A stretch of 64,000 bases of DNA from Deltaproteobacteria bacterium. GTDB taxonomy: Bacteria > Myxococcota_A > UBA796 > UBA2385. Below, piece by piece: positions 33,239 through 41,052 of the stretch (its first letter is position 1; every line of letters starts with the position of its first letter). The position numbers and the translations under genes were made by a program. The stretch covers positions 1 to 64,000 of the forward strand of contig JAEUKK010000096.1 in the NCBI GenBank assembly GCA_016792625.1, written 5' to 3'. The notes under the pieces are model-generated. The model saw only the letters and a program-made list of their open reading frames with translations. It did no database searches and was not told where the DNA came from.

Positions 33239-34300
33239 ATGCTTCGTTTCACCGTTGGAAACCTATTCGATAGCGATGCGGCGGCGCTGGTAAACACCGT
33301 CAACTGCGCCGGCATCATGGGCAAAGGCATCGCGTATCAATTCCGCCGTGCCTATCCAGCAATGCACAAGGCCTACGTCGCCGACTGTAAAGCCGGGGCG
33401 GTGCAGCTGGGCGAGGTCCGCGGCTACCACGAACATGGCCGCCTAATCATCAACTTTCCCACCAAGCAACACTGGCGCTCCAAGTCGCGAATCGAGGACG
33501 TGGCCGCTGGACTCAAGTCTCTCCGCTCGTACATCGTTGCGAACGGGGTCGCTTCGGTCGCTGTTCCACCTCTGGGATGCGGCAACGGCGGGCTGTCGTG
33601 GGACGACGTGAAGCACCTCATCGAGGTTGAGTTGGGTGACGTCGACGGCGTCGATATCGTAGTGTACGAGCCAGTCGGGCACTTCGATTCGACGGTTGCG
33701 AAGGCGCCCAAGCTGTCGGTCAGTCACTACGTCCTGGCGGCGCTGCGGGTAGGACTGACCAACCCAAACAAGCTCAACCTCCAGAAAGCTGTCTACTTTT
33801 TCAATGTGATGTACGGTCAGCCGTTCTTCCGTTTCGATCAGCATCGGTACGGCCCATTCTCGATCGCCATCGATCCGATGATCTTGACGATCAAGGATTT
33901 CCTAGACTTTACCGGGCTTTCGGCGAAGGAGCTCATCGGCGATGCTCTAGGCCGACACCTAAGCGGCCGCGATGTTGAGCGCCTGAACGCCATGTATCCT
34001 GCTGTGAAGGCCACTATCGAGTACTGCAACCGACGCATCGACCAGTTGGAGGCCTTGTCGACCGCGCATGCAGTCGTTTCAGCGAACCCTGGGCGGCCGA
34101 TTGAAGAGATCACACGCTACTTTCTGGCATGGTCGGAGGAAAAGGCTCTTCGTTTCGGCGAAGCAGATGTTGCGCGCGCCGTCGAGATGCTGGTGCATGA
34201 CCGGTTGATTCGCAGAACAATCAGTGGTTTCGAGGCGGCCAACCAGGGGCCAACTTCGAAGCAGGCTGTCCTTGCGGCGCGTACTGTTGACGTCGGCTGA
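33239..34300 (+). CDS. DarG-like macrodomain antitoxin
   Basis: A 353-residue protein. Residues about 1-150 are a macrodomain (MLRFTVGNLFDSDAAALVNTVNCAGIMGKGIAYQFRR as two adjoining motifs, and VPPLGCGNGGL), which in DarG removes ADP-ribose from DNA. Residues about 155-353 form a helical C-terminal domain (KLNLQKAVYFFNVMYG, then YGPFSIAID) of the type that binds and neutralises the toxin. It starts 7 bases after the DarT-like stop behind GAGG, so toxin and antitoxin are coupled. Lower GC than neighbours. Confidence 0.85.
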   Translation: MLRFTVGNLFDSDAAALVNTVNCAGIMGKGIAYQFRRAYPAMHKAYVADCKAGAVQLGEVRGYHEHGRLIINFPTKQHWRSKSRIEDVAAGLKSLRSYIVANGVASVAVPPLGCGNGGLSWDDVKHLIEVELGDVDGVDIVVYEPVGHFDSTVAKAPKLSVSHYVLAALRVGLTNPNKLNLQKAVYFFNVMYGQPFFRFDQHRYGPFSIAIDPMILTIKDFLDFTGLSAKELIGDALGRHLSGRDVERLNAMYPAVKATIEYCNRRIDQLEALSTAHAVVSANPGRPIEEITRYFLAWSEEKALRFGEADVARAVEMLVHDRLIRRTISGFEAANQGPTSKQAVLAARTVDVG

Positions 34301-34315
34301 GGCCGCGACGCCTCC

Positions 34316-34912
34316 TCACAGCCCGATCACCGTCCCCGCCACCGCCCCTACCCCCTCCTCCGTCCAGATCCCGGCGTGCAGCCGCTGGTTCACGAAGCCA
34401 ACCTCCAGCAGCACCGCCGAGACGTTCGCCGGCGCGCTCCAGGTCGGCTCGAGCAGGTTCGCCGCCCGGTCCCAGGTCGGGCGGGTCGCTGGCCGCACCT
34501 GGCAGGCGCTGAGGCCGCGAAGGCTCGGGGTGCTGCGCCGGGCGGCGTCGATGGCGGCCGCCCAGGCCGCGGCCAGGCCGCGCCCGCGGGCAGAGCGCGG
34601 GTCGTGCAGGGCCAGCGGGTAGTCGCCGGGCCGCTCGGCGGAGTTGGCGTGCAGGTGCACGATCAGCGCGGGGGCGCGGCCCACCGCCGCCAGGGCTGCG
34701 GCGTGCCGCTCGCGGTAGCGCAGGCCCGGGCCGCCGGCGCCGGCCGCGTCGTGCACGCTGACGCGGTCGGGCGCGAGCTGCCGCGCCCGCTCAGCGATGC
34801 GGCGCACGACCTCGGCCTCTTCGACCTCACCGACGGCGCCGGGGTCCCAGCGGGGGCCCCGGCCGTCGTCGCGTAGGCGCCAGCCGTGCCCGGGGATGAT
34901 GGCGAGCCTCAT
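34316..34912 (-). CDS. N-acetylmuramoyl-L-alanine amidase (endolysin)
   Basis: A 198-residue Amidase_3-type enzyme. Zinc ligands and catalytic residues are visible: IIPGHGW (His about 9), a Glu in GEVEEAEVVRRI, HLHANS (His about 88-90) and the final Glu in VLLEVGFVN (about 170). It cleaves the amide bond between N-acetylmuramic acid and L-alanine in peptidoglycan to release phage. It overlaps the holin gene by 4 bases. Its C-terminal half is repeated in the chimera at 30499-30900. There is no signal peptide, so it needs the holin. Confidence 0.88.
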   Translation of the reverse strand: MRLAIIPGHGWRLRDDGRGPRWDPGAVGEVEEAEVVRRIAERARQLAPDRVSVHDAAGAGGPGLRYRERHAAALAAVGRAPALIVHLHANSAERPGDYPLALHDPRSARGRGLAAAWAAAIDAARRSTPSLRGLSACQVRPATRPTWDRAANLLEPTWSAPANVSAVLLEVGFVNQRLHAGIWTEEGVGAVAGTVIGL

Positions 34913-35220
34913 CGGTCGCCCTCGGCCGCCGGGTCAGGGGCGTGGAGATGGCGGTGCTCCACGATGATGTGGGGCCGCCAGCCCTTGAGCTCCACCGCGA
35001 GCTTGGTGACGAGCTCGGCGAGCTGCCGCAGCAGCCGGCCGAGCAGCCCGCCCGCCGCCAACATCGCCACCGGCCCGGTGAGCTGGCCCACGGGGACCTC
35101 GAGCAGCGTGGCCGCGCCGACGTCCACCGGCACCTGGATGAGGGTGCTGGCGGGGTCGGCGAAGGCGACACCGGTGAACAGCCCAGCGAGGGCCAACAGC
35201 AGCGTGGGGCGGTCGAGCAT
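34909..35220 (-). CDS. Holin-like membrane protein
   Basis: A 103-residue protein with an N-terminal hydrophobic segment (about 5-22), a second hydrophobic segment (about 47-63, GPVAMLAAGGLLGRLLRQL) and a charged C-terminus. Position directly before the amidase and the 4-base overlap support a holin or pinholin role. Sequence alone does not identify a known holin family. Confidence 0.68.
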   Translation of the reverse strand: MLDRPTLLLALAGLFTGVAFADPASTLIQVPVDVGAATLLEVPVGQLTGPVAMLAAGGLLGRLLRQLAELVTKLAVELKGWRPHIIVEHRHLHAPDPAAEGDR

Positions 35221-35261
35221 GTGCGCCTCCGGGCGCCCGCCAGCAGCGGCGGGCGCGGCTC

Positions 35262-35996
35262 TCAGCGGAAGAAGATGAGGGCCTCGATGGCGTCGCCGGT
35301 CGCCGGCGCCGTCGCGAAGACGAGCTGGTCGACGCCGCCCGTGCCGGTGCCCGCCGAGATCGAGGTCGTGCTGTCGGGCTGGGGGAAGCCGTTGACGCGC
35401 ACGTCGGCCGCGACCACGCCCTTGACCGGCAGGTCGAAGGTGGTCTTGGTGCCGTTGGCGCCGCTGAGGCTGACCGGCTCGCCGCTGTTGGCGACCTGCA
35501 GGCCGGTGCGGTGCTCGACGAACTTGACCGGGTCGGTGCCCAGCGTGGTCGGCGCGGTGACCAGCTTGTAGAGCGCGTCCTTGTTGCGGTCGTAGACCAG
35601 CAGGCCCTCGGGCAGCTCGCCGGCGGTGTCGCGGGCGGTGTCGCGCGCCCACACGCCGTCGCCGCCGGTGCCGACCGAGCTCACGGCGTAGATGCCGTTC
35701 TCCGCCTGTGCGGTCTGGCCGAAGCACAGCACCTTCGAGCCGATCGACAGGCTCACGCCGTAGATCTCGTCGGGGGCGCCGTTGGGCAGGGTCACGTCGA
35801 GGTCGGCCGCGGCGTCGACCACCGCGTAGTAGGCCGAGCCGCCGGTGCTGAGCGCGGCGCCGTCCTTCTCGAGCGCGCCGGTGAAGTTGTAGTCGTCGGT
35901 CTCATCGAGCTTGCTGGCGTCGACGGCGTTGTCGGCGATCATGGTCTTGGTGATGAGGCCGGCGGTGATGAGGCCGGACAGGCGGCGGATGGTCAT
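35262..35996 (-). CDS. Tail fibre or receptor-binding protein
   Basis: A 244-residue, beta-rich protein with an N-terminal segment common in tail fibres (LITKTMIADNAVDASKL) and a middle domain like those of phage fibre repeats (GLLVYDRNKDALYKLV). The last 60 residues (GVVAADVRVNGFPQ, then GTGTGGVDQLVFATAP, then GDAIEALIFFR) match most of the 92-residue protein encoded next to it, so the tip domain is shared. It lies just upstream of the holin gene, a usual place for fibres. Confidence 0.72.
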   Translation of the reverse strand: MTIRRLSGLITAGLITKTMIADNAVDASKLDETDDYNFTGALEKDGAALSTGGSAYYAVVDAAADLDVTLPNGAPDEIYGVSLSIGSKVLCFGQTAQAENGIYAVSSVGTGGDGVWARDTARDTAGELPEGLLVYDRNKDALYKLVTAPTTLGTDPVKFVEHRTGLQVANSGEPVSLSGANGTKTTFDLPVKGVVAADVRVNGFPQPDSTTSISAGTGTGGVDQLVFATAPATGDAIEALIFFR

Positions 35997-36018
35997 GGAT
36001 GCTCCGTGGGGTGGGTGT

Positions 36019-36297
36019 TCAGCGGACCCAAGCCATCGCCTCGACCACCTCGCCGATGGCCGGCGGGGTGAGGAAGACGAGCTGGTCCGCGCCCGAGGGG
36101 CCAGTGCCCCGCGAGATCGTGTGGTTGCTCCCCGGCTGCGAGAGTCCGGCGACGGTCACGTCGACCGCGACGGTGCCGGCGGGGAGCGGGAAGGTGGTGG
36201 CGGCGCCGTCGCCGACGCCGAGCTCGGTCCGCCGCTCCCAGGCGGGCCGGACGGCCCCGAGGCCCGACCAGGCGCCGGTCGACTGCCAGGCGCTCAT
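36019..36297 (-). CDS. Short tail fibre tip-like protein
   Basis: A 92-residue protein. Residues about 38-92 (GTVAVDVTVAGLSQPG, then GTGPSGADQLVFLTPP, then GEVVEAMAWVR) are similar to the C-terminus of the 244-residue fibre at 35262-35996. It overlaps the upstream gene by 4 bases. It may be a short accessory fibre or a by-product of domain duplication. Confidence 0.65.
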   Translation of the reverse strand: MSAWQSTGAWSGLGAVRPAWERRTELGVGDGAATTFPLPAGTVAVDVTVAGLSQPGSNHTISRGTGPSGADQLVFLTPPAIGEVVEAMAWVR

Positions 36298-36674
36298 GTG
36301 AGGCCCTCGACCCAGGCGAGCCGGGTGCGGACCTCGCCGGCGACGGCGTCGGGGCGGCTGCGGCCATAGAGCCGGCCATCGGGGGCAGCGACCACCACGG
36401 CGTCTTGCACGCGGACGGCCGCTGCGGGGGTGGAGCTCTCGACCAGGTCGTCGAGCCCCGCTGACCAGCCTGCGGCCAGGCCGAGCGCGGGCTGCACCGT
36501 CGCCGCGGCGCCCGGGGTGGTCAGCGCCGCGTGCACGAGGCGCAGCTCGAGGAAGGGCGGCACCTCGACCGACCACTCGTCAGCGGGGTCGGCGTCGGTC
36601 TCGACGATCTCAACGAGGACGTGGCGGCGCCCGGCGATGACCGTCGCGGCGAGCAGGGTGGAGGCGAAGCTCAT
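36294..36674 (-). CDS. Tail-associated hypothetical protein
   Basis: A 126-residue protein with no recognised family. It is coupled to the 92-residue gene by a 4-base overlap and lies 73 bases after the large fibre gene. Its place suggests a fibre chaperone or tail fibre component. Confidence 0.6.
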   Translation of the reverse strand: MSFASTLLAATVIAGRRHVLVEIVETDADPADEWSVEVPPFLELRLVHAALTTPGAAATVQPALGLAAGWSAGLDDLVESSTPAAAVRVQDAVVVAAPDGRLYGRSRPDAVAGEVRTRLAWVEGLT

Positions 36675-36747
36675 GGGACGCTCCGGCCGCCCCGCAGGGC
36701 AGCCCTACGGTGGGGGAGCCCAGGGGGAGGTCGGGGTCGTGCGCGGC

Positions 36748-38280
36748 TCAGGGCCGGAAGGGCAGCTCGACCAAGGTGGCGTGGCCTGGCCAGTTCAGCG
36801 GCGTGAGCAGCAGGCTGAGGCTGCGGTTGATGCCCGCCCCGTCGTAGACCTTGAGCGCCAAGCGGCCGGCGGCGTCGGGGCGCGCGACCAGGGCCGGCAG
36901 CATGTAGAGGGTCGAGGTCGAGGGGCCGCCCAGCGGGCCGACAGTGGTCAAGAGGGCACCGGCGATGAGCGTCTTGCCGATGCCCTGCACCGGGCTGCCG
37001 CTGCTGAACGACGCCGGGGCGCTGATCGAGGGCGTCTGCGGGCTGAACTGGTCGGTGAAGATCAGCTCGACGCGGAAGGCCAGCGCCCCGGTCGCCGCCA
37101 TCCCGCCGGTGAAGGTGATGGGGTTGCCGTCGGCGTCGGTGAGCTGGCAGTCGACCGTGATCTCCGAGTAGGCCGCCTCATCGGGGCTCGGGGTCACCTC
37201 GGCGCCGACCGTCACGTTGAGGCCGACCGGCACCCGCACGAGCGCCGCCGCGGCGAGGGTCGCGGGCTGCAGCTGCGCGCCGCTGTAGGGGGCGAAGCTG
37301 CGCACGTCGGTGAGGTCGCCGGCGGTGACCACCGTCGCCGCGGCCCCGAGCTGCCAGCGGGCCAGCACCACCCGCTCGGCGGGGATCGAGGGCCAGCCGA
37401 TGCTCGCCGAGAGCACCTGCACGACGCCGCCCTGGTTGACCACGACGTAGCCGCGGGTGCCGAGGGTCGCGTGGGTGGGCAGTGCGGCCGACTGCGCCTC
37501 GACCCGGCGGCGCAGGCCGAAGACCCAGACGTCGCCCCGCGCGACCTTGACCTCGAGGCTGGTGCCCGCCGCGCTGACCGCGCAGGCCCCCGCCGGCCCG
37601 CCTGCCGCCGCGGCGATGACGTGCGGCACCGCGAAGCCGCGGGCGGGCGCCGGCGCCCAGGCGTGCCCGAAGCCGAGCAGCGGCCGGCGGTCGGACAGGG
37701 TGACCGTGCCGCTGACCGCCGGCACGTCGGCGCGGCAGAGCAGCATCCAGCCCGCCGGCACGGTGGGCTCGGCCGGCGAGGCCCCCGGCGTGCCGGTCAG
37801 CACGTCGACCTCGGCGGTGAGGCGGCGCACGGTGTCGAGGGCCGCCGAGACCGGGCCGCCGGTGCTCACGTCGAAGATGGTGCGCGTGACGCGCTCGTCG
37901 TCGATGGTCGCCGGGCGAACGACCACCAGGTCGACCCGGGGGTGGCTCAGGTCGTGGGGGTCGAGGGTGAGCGCCCGGGCGGCCTCGATGACCACGGGCT
38001 TAAAACCGGTGCCCACCGCGCTGGTGTCGGCCGCGTCGACCATCCAGGCCACGCCCGCGCCCACGGTCACGTCCAGCGCGCTGGCGCCGTTGGCGCAGCG
38101 CAGGTCGTCGCCGACGCAGCCGCTGCGCGGGGCGCCGGTCACCGCGTCGAGGCAGAGCTCGGTGAGCAGGTGCGCGACGTTCTGCAGCGCCACGAGGCCG
38201 ATCTGGTTCAGCTTCGCGTCGTCGATCAGCTCGTAGGGGTTGGCCAGGGCGCTGCCGCCGAAGCGGTCTCGGGTGCTCAT
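36748..38280 (-). CDS. Large tail fibre or baseplate-attached protein
   Basis: A 510-residue protein started at 38280 (4-base overlap with the gpI-like gene). The N-terminal 150 residues resemble the baseplate-attachment part of phage fibres (FGGSALANPYELIDDAK, then VGAGVAWMVDAAD, then HPRVDLVVVRPATID); the rest is beta-rich with no enzymatic motif. Order after J- and I-like genes fits tail fibre protein H-like genes. Confidence 0.75.
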   Translation of the reverse strand: MSTRDRFGGSALANPYELIDDAKLNQIGLVALQNVAHLLTELCLDAVTGAPRSGCVGDDLRCANGASALDVTVGAGVAWMVDAADTSAVGTGFKPVVIEAARALTLDPHDLSHPRVDLVVVRPATIDDERVTRTIFDVSTGGPVSAALDTVRRLTAEVDVLTGTPGASPAEPTVPAGWMLLCRADVPAVSGTVTLSDRRPLLGFGHAWAPAPARGFAVPHVIAAAAGGPAGACAVSAAGTSLEVKVARGDVWVFGLRRRVEAQSAALPTHATLGTRGYVVVNQGGVVQVLSASIGWPSIPAERVVLARWQLGAAATVVTAGDLTDVRSFAPYSGAQLQPATLAAAALVRVPVGLNVTVGAEVTPSPDEAAYSEITVDCQLTDADGNPITFTGGMAATGALAFRVELIFTDQFSPQTPSISAPASFSSGSPVQGIGKTLIAGALLTTVGPLGGPSTSTLYMLPALVARPDAAGRLALKVYDGAGINRSLSLLLTPLNWPGHATLVELPFRP

Positions 38281-38960
38281 CGGGGCTCCGGGGTGTCGAG
38301 GACGACGTAGGCGCGCACGCCCGCGGCCCTGCGGCGGGCCAGGGCGGCGCGGGCGGGGGCGATCGCGGGGTGGGGCAGGACCCCGCAGAAGGCGGCCGGG
38401 CGGGCGGCGGCCGCGGCCCCGGTCCAGGCCAAGCCGGAGAAGGCGAGGCTGACGTAGGAGCGGGCGAAGGCCGCGCGCCCGGACCAGGCGGCGCCGGCGA
38501 AGGCGCCCTCCCAGGCCGCTGGGCCGACGGGCAAAATCGCAGCCACCGTCCGCCAGCGCCGGGTGCGGGCGAGGCCGACGTAGGCGTCGTGGCCGACCCA
38601 GGCCCCGGGGTCGAACCACTCGAGCAGGGTGGGCGGTGGCGCCGCGTAGGGCGCGAGCTGCTGCTCGAGCACCTCGATCAGGGCCGCGCGGGTGAGCATG
38701 GCCTCGGGGGTGCGCAGGCGGGCGCGCAGGGCGGCGTCCACCTCGCCATCGGCGCGCTGCAGGCCCGCGCCGGCGGCGAGCAGCTCGAGCCAGCGGCCGG
38801 CCGCGCCCTCCACCGTGCTCGTGGCGGCGAGCAGGTCTGCAGCGCCCTCGACGGTGGCGAGGCTGCCGGCGACCGCGGCGAGCAGGGGCTCCAGCGGGGC
38901 GTAGGCGGGCGGGAGGAAGCGCATCGCTTGCGCCAGGCGCTCCGCTGCGGACCGCGCCAT
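38277..38960 (-). CDS. Tail protein I-like (DUF2313/gpI family)
   Basis: A 227-residue protein. The N-terminus (AMRFLPPAYAPLEPLLAAVAGSL) and the middle (GRWLELLAAGAGLQR, then ALRARLRTPEAMLTRAALIEVLEQ) fit gpI/gp48-type tail proteins that sit between baseplate J proteins and the fibres. It starts inside the stop of the J-like gene (TGATG). Confidence 0.75.
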   Translation of the reverse strand: MARSAAERLAQAMRFLPPAYAPLEPLLAAVAGSLATVEGAADLLAATSTVEGAAGRWLELLAAGAGLQRADGEVDAALRARLRTPEAMLTRAALIEVLEQQLAPYAAPPPTLLEWFDPGAWVGHDAYVGLARTRRWRTVAAILPVGPAAWEGAFAGAAWSGRAAFARSYVSLAFSGLAWTGAAAAARPAAFCGVLPHPAIAPARAALARRRAAGVRAYVVLDTPEPR

Positions 38961-40075
38961 CAGAGCTCCACGAAGCGCAGCGAGAGGCCCGCCGCGGTCA
39001 GGCGCAGCGCCCGGTGCGGGGCGGAGGGCGCCACGTCGGCCGTGTGGGAGAGGAAGCGGGCGCCCAGCGCGAGCGGCGAGGTGCGCAGCGCGGCGGAGAG
39101 CGCCCGGCTCAGGCGCAGCGGCTCCCCGACGCCCAGCGCGTCGAGGTGGGCGCGCACGGCGGCCCGCACATCCCCCCGCAGTGCGCTCTGGTCGGCGCCG
39201 CGGCTGATGGTCAGCTCCATCGCCAGGGTCAGCTCTTGCCGCTCGGCCGGCAGCACCGCCACCCGCACGCCCGCCGCGCGCCAGCGCTCGAGCTCGGCGG
39301 CGACCAGGGCGGCGAGCGCGGCGTTGCCCGCCCCGTCGGGGTCCCCGACGTAGACGCCGACGTAGCCACCATCCTCGTGGTCGATGAACTGCTCGTCGAC
39401 CGTGGCGAAGGCGACGCCGGGCACGTTGAGCGCGCCGGCCTCGAGCGCAGAGACCGTGCCCCGCCGCACGGTCGTGAAGAAGCGGCGCAGCCGGTCGCGC
39501 AGCTGCGGGTCGGTCTCGGCCGCGGCGCCGCCGGCGCATCGGGCGGGGTTGGTGACCGTCAGCCCCGGGTCGGCGGCCAGCGGCGCGTCGACGAGGTCGA
39601 TGGCGCCGGCCTCGGCGTTGCCCTCGACGCCCAGCGCCTCGCAGCGCACCGGCGCGCTGACCGTGGCGCTGCCCTCGGCGAGCTCGACCTCGAGCGTGGT
39701 GCGGAAGCGGACCCGGGCGCCGGCGGCCGTGGGCGCTGAGACCAGGGTGCCGGCAGGGATGACGACCAGCGCAGCGCTCCCGCCGCGGGTGAAGCGCACC
39801 TCGCCCACCGCCGCGGTCGCCGCCTTGCGGCCGAGGCCGTACCGGTCGGCGGCCAGCGCGTCGAGATCAGCGCCGGTGGCGGTGTCGACGAACTGCGCGG
39901 CGAAGAGCTCGACCAGCCCGCGCATGGTCTCGTCGGCGATCACCGCGCCGGCGCCCACCACCGCGTCCAGCGCGCTGCCCTCGGTCCAGTCGGTGAGGCG
40001 CGGGTCGCGGGCCTGGACCTCGGCGCGGCCGGCGTCGTAGAGCTGCCGGAAGGTCGGGAGGGCGGTGGCGCTCAT
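38960..40075 (-). CDS. Baseplate assembly protein J-like
   Basis: A 371-residue gpJ/Mu gp47-family protein that forms the baseplate wedge. Family features include the N-terminal LTDWTEGSALDAVVGAGAV, the DALAADRYGLGRKAATAAVG segment, RFTRGG, and RLRRFFTTVRRGTVSALEAGAL leading into VPGVAFATV. Overlaps the gp25/W-like gene by 4 bases. Confidence 0.88.
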   Translation of the reverse strand: MSATALPTFRQLYDAGRAEVQARDPRLTDWTEGSALDAVVGAGAVIADETMRGLVELFAAQFVDTATGADLDALAADRYGLGRKAATAAVGEVRFTRGGSAALVVIPAGTLVSAPTAAGARVRFRTTLEVELAEGSATVSAPVRCEALGVEGNAEAGAIDLVDAPLAADPGLTVTNPARCAGGAAAETDPQLRDRLRRFFTTVRRGTVSALEAGALNVPGVAFATVDEQFIDHEDGGYVGVYVGDPDGAGNAALAALVAAELERWRAAGVRVAVLPAERQELTLAMELTISRGADQSALRGDVRAAVRAHLDALGVGEPLRLSRALSAALRTSPLALGARFLSHTADVAPSAPHRALRLTAAGLSLRFVEL

Positions 40076-40455
40076 GCGGTCTCCGGCAGGCGCACCTGCA
40101 CCGGGTGCTCGACGGGGCTCTCGTGGAGCCGGACGCTCAGGTTGACCTCCAGCACGCCGCCATCGGCCCGCACCCGCGCCCGGGCGTCGGCCACCCGGGG
40201 GTCGGCGAGGCAGGCGCGGCGGGCCGCTTGGGCCACGTCGGCGTGCATGGCGGGGTGGCTACGGGCCTCGAGCGCGCCGACCAGGCGGGCGCCGTAGGCC
40301 GGGCGGTGCACGAGCTCGCCCGCGCGGCTGACCAGGCGCCGCTCCAGCGCCGCGGCCGTGTTGGCCGGGCCCCCGAGCAGGGCGAGGTCGCCGGTCGCGG
40401 TGACCGGCAGCGCCGCATCGGTGGCGCGCAGGGACAGGTCGACGAGGCTGGACAC
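40072..40455 (-). CDS. Baseplate wedge protein (gp25/gpW-like)
   Basis: A 127-residue protein of the GPW/gp25 lysozyme-like family: TGDLALLGGPANTAAALERRLVSRAGELVH, then PAYGARL, then DPRVADARARV. It joins sheath and baseplate wedge in contractile tails. It lies between the spike and J-like genes. Confidence 0.82.
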   Translation of the reverse strand: MSSLVDLSLRATDAALPVTATGDLALLGGPANTAAALERRLVSRAGELVHRPAYGARLVGALEARSHPAMHADVAQAARRACLADPRVADARARVRADGGVLEVNLSVRLHESPVEHPVQVRLPETA

Positions 40456-40494
40456 GGGGCCTCCGGGCCGGTGGCCGCCGCCGACGTCCGCAGC

Positions 40495-41028
40495 TCACTC
40501 GCTGCGCAGCGCCAGCGCGCGGAAGTCGGTGGCCAGCTGGGCGGCCAGCGCGGTGGTCTGCGGGGTGGGCGGGGCGCCGAGGCCGGCGAGCGCGGTGGCG
40601 AGCTCGGTGAGGGCGCCAGCGAGGGCCGGGAGCAAGGCCTCGAGCACGACCGGCTGGGCCGGCAGCGCGCCGGTGCGGCGCACCTCGACGCCCTGGGGGT
40701 GCACGAGCAGCGGCGCGGTGGGCAGCCAGGTCGCCGGCGCAGGGGCTGGGCGGCTGACCGGGCCGGGCAGGGCGACCGCCTGGAGCGGGTCGCCGCCCGG
40801 CAGCAGCAGCACCACCTCGTCGCCGACCGCCAAGGGGAAGAAGAGGCCGGCGCCGCTGGCCTGGGGCCAGAGGGGCCGGGCCTCGATGAGGTCTTCGCCG
40901 GGCAGCCGGGCGCAGGTCAGGCGCCAGCCGCCGTCGGTGCTGGGCGTCAGCTCGCGGATCTGCCCGAGCGCCACCCAGGCCCGCCCATCGTCGAGCAAGC
41001 GCTGCAGCACGTCGACCTGTTCGCGCAT
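40495..41028 (-). CDS. Baseplate spike assembly protein V-like
   Basis: A 177-residue protein with an N-terminal helix (MREQVDVLQRLLDDG) and an OB-fold-like part (ELTPSTDGGWRLTCAR, then GAGLFFPLAVGDEVVLLLPGG), as in gpV/gp45 spike proteins. Its position between hub and gp25/W-like genes supports this. It is shorter than P2 gpV and lacks a clear C-terminal HxH tip, so a separate spike tip (PAAR) protein may be missing or elsewhere. Confidence 0.72.
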   Translation of the reverse strand: MREQVDVLQRLLDDGRAWVALGQIRELTPSTDGGWRLTCARLPGEDLIEARPLWPQASGAGLFFPLAVGDEVVLLLPGGDPLQAVALPGPVSRPAPAPATWLPTAPLLVHPQGVEVRRTGALPAQPVVLEALLPALAGALTELATALAGLGAPPTPQTTALAAQLATDFRALALRSE

Positions 41029-41052
41029 GCGCGCCCCCTCGCCGCGGCGGCC

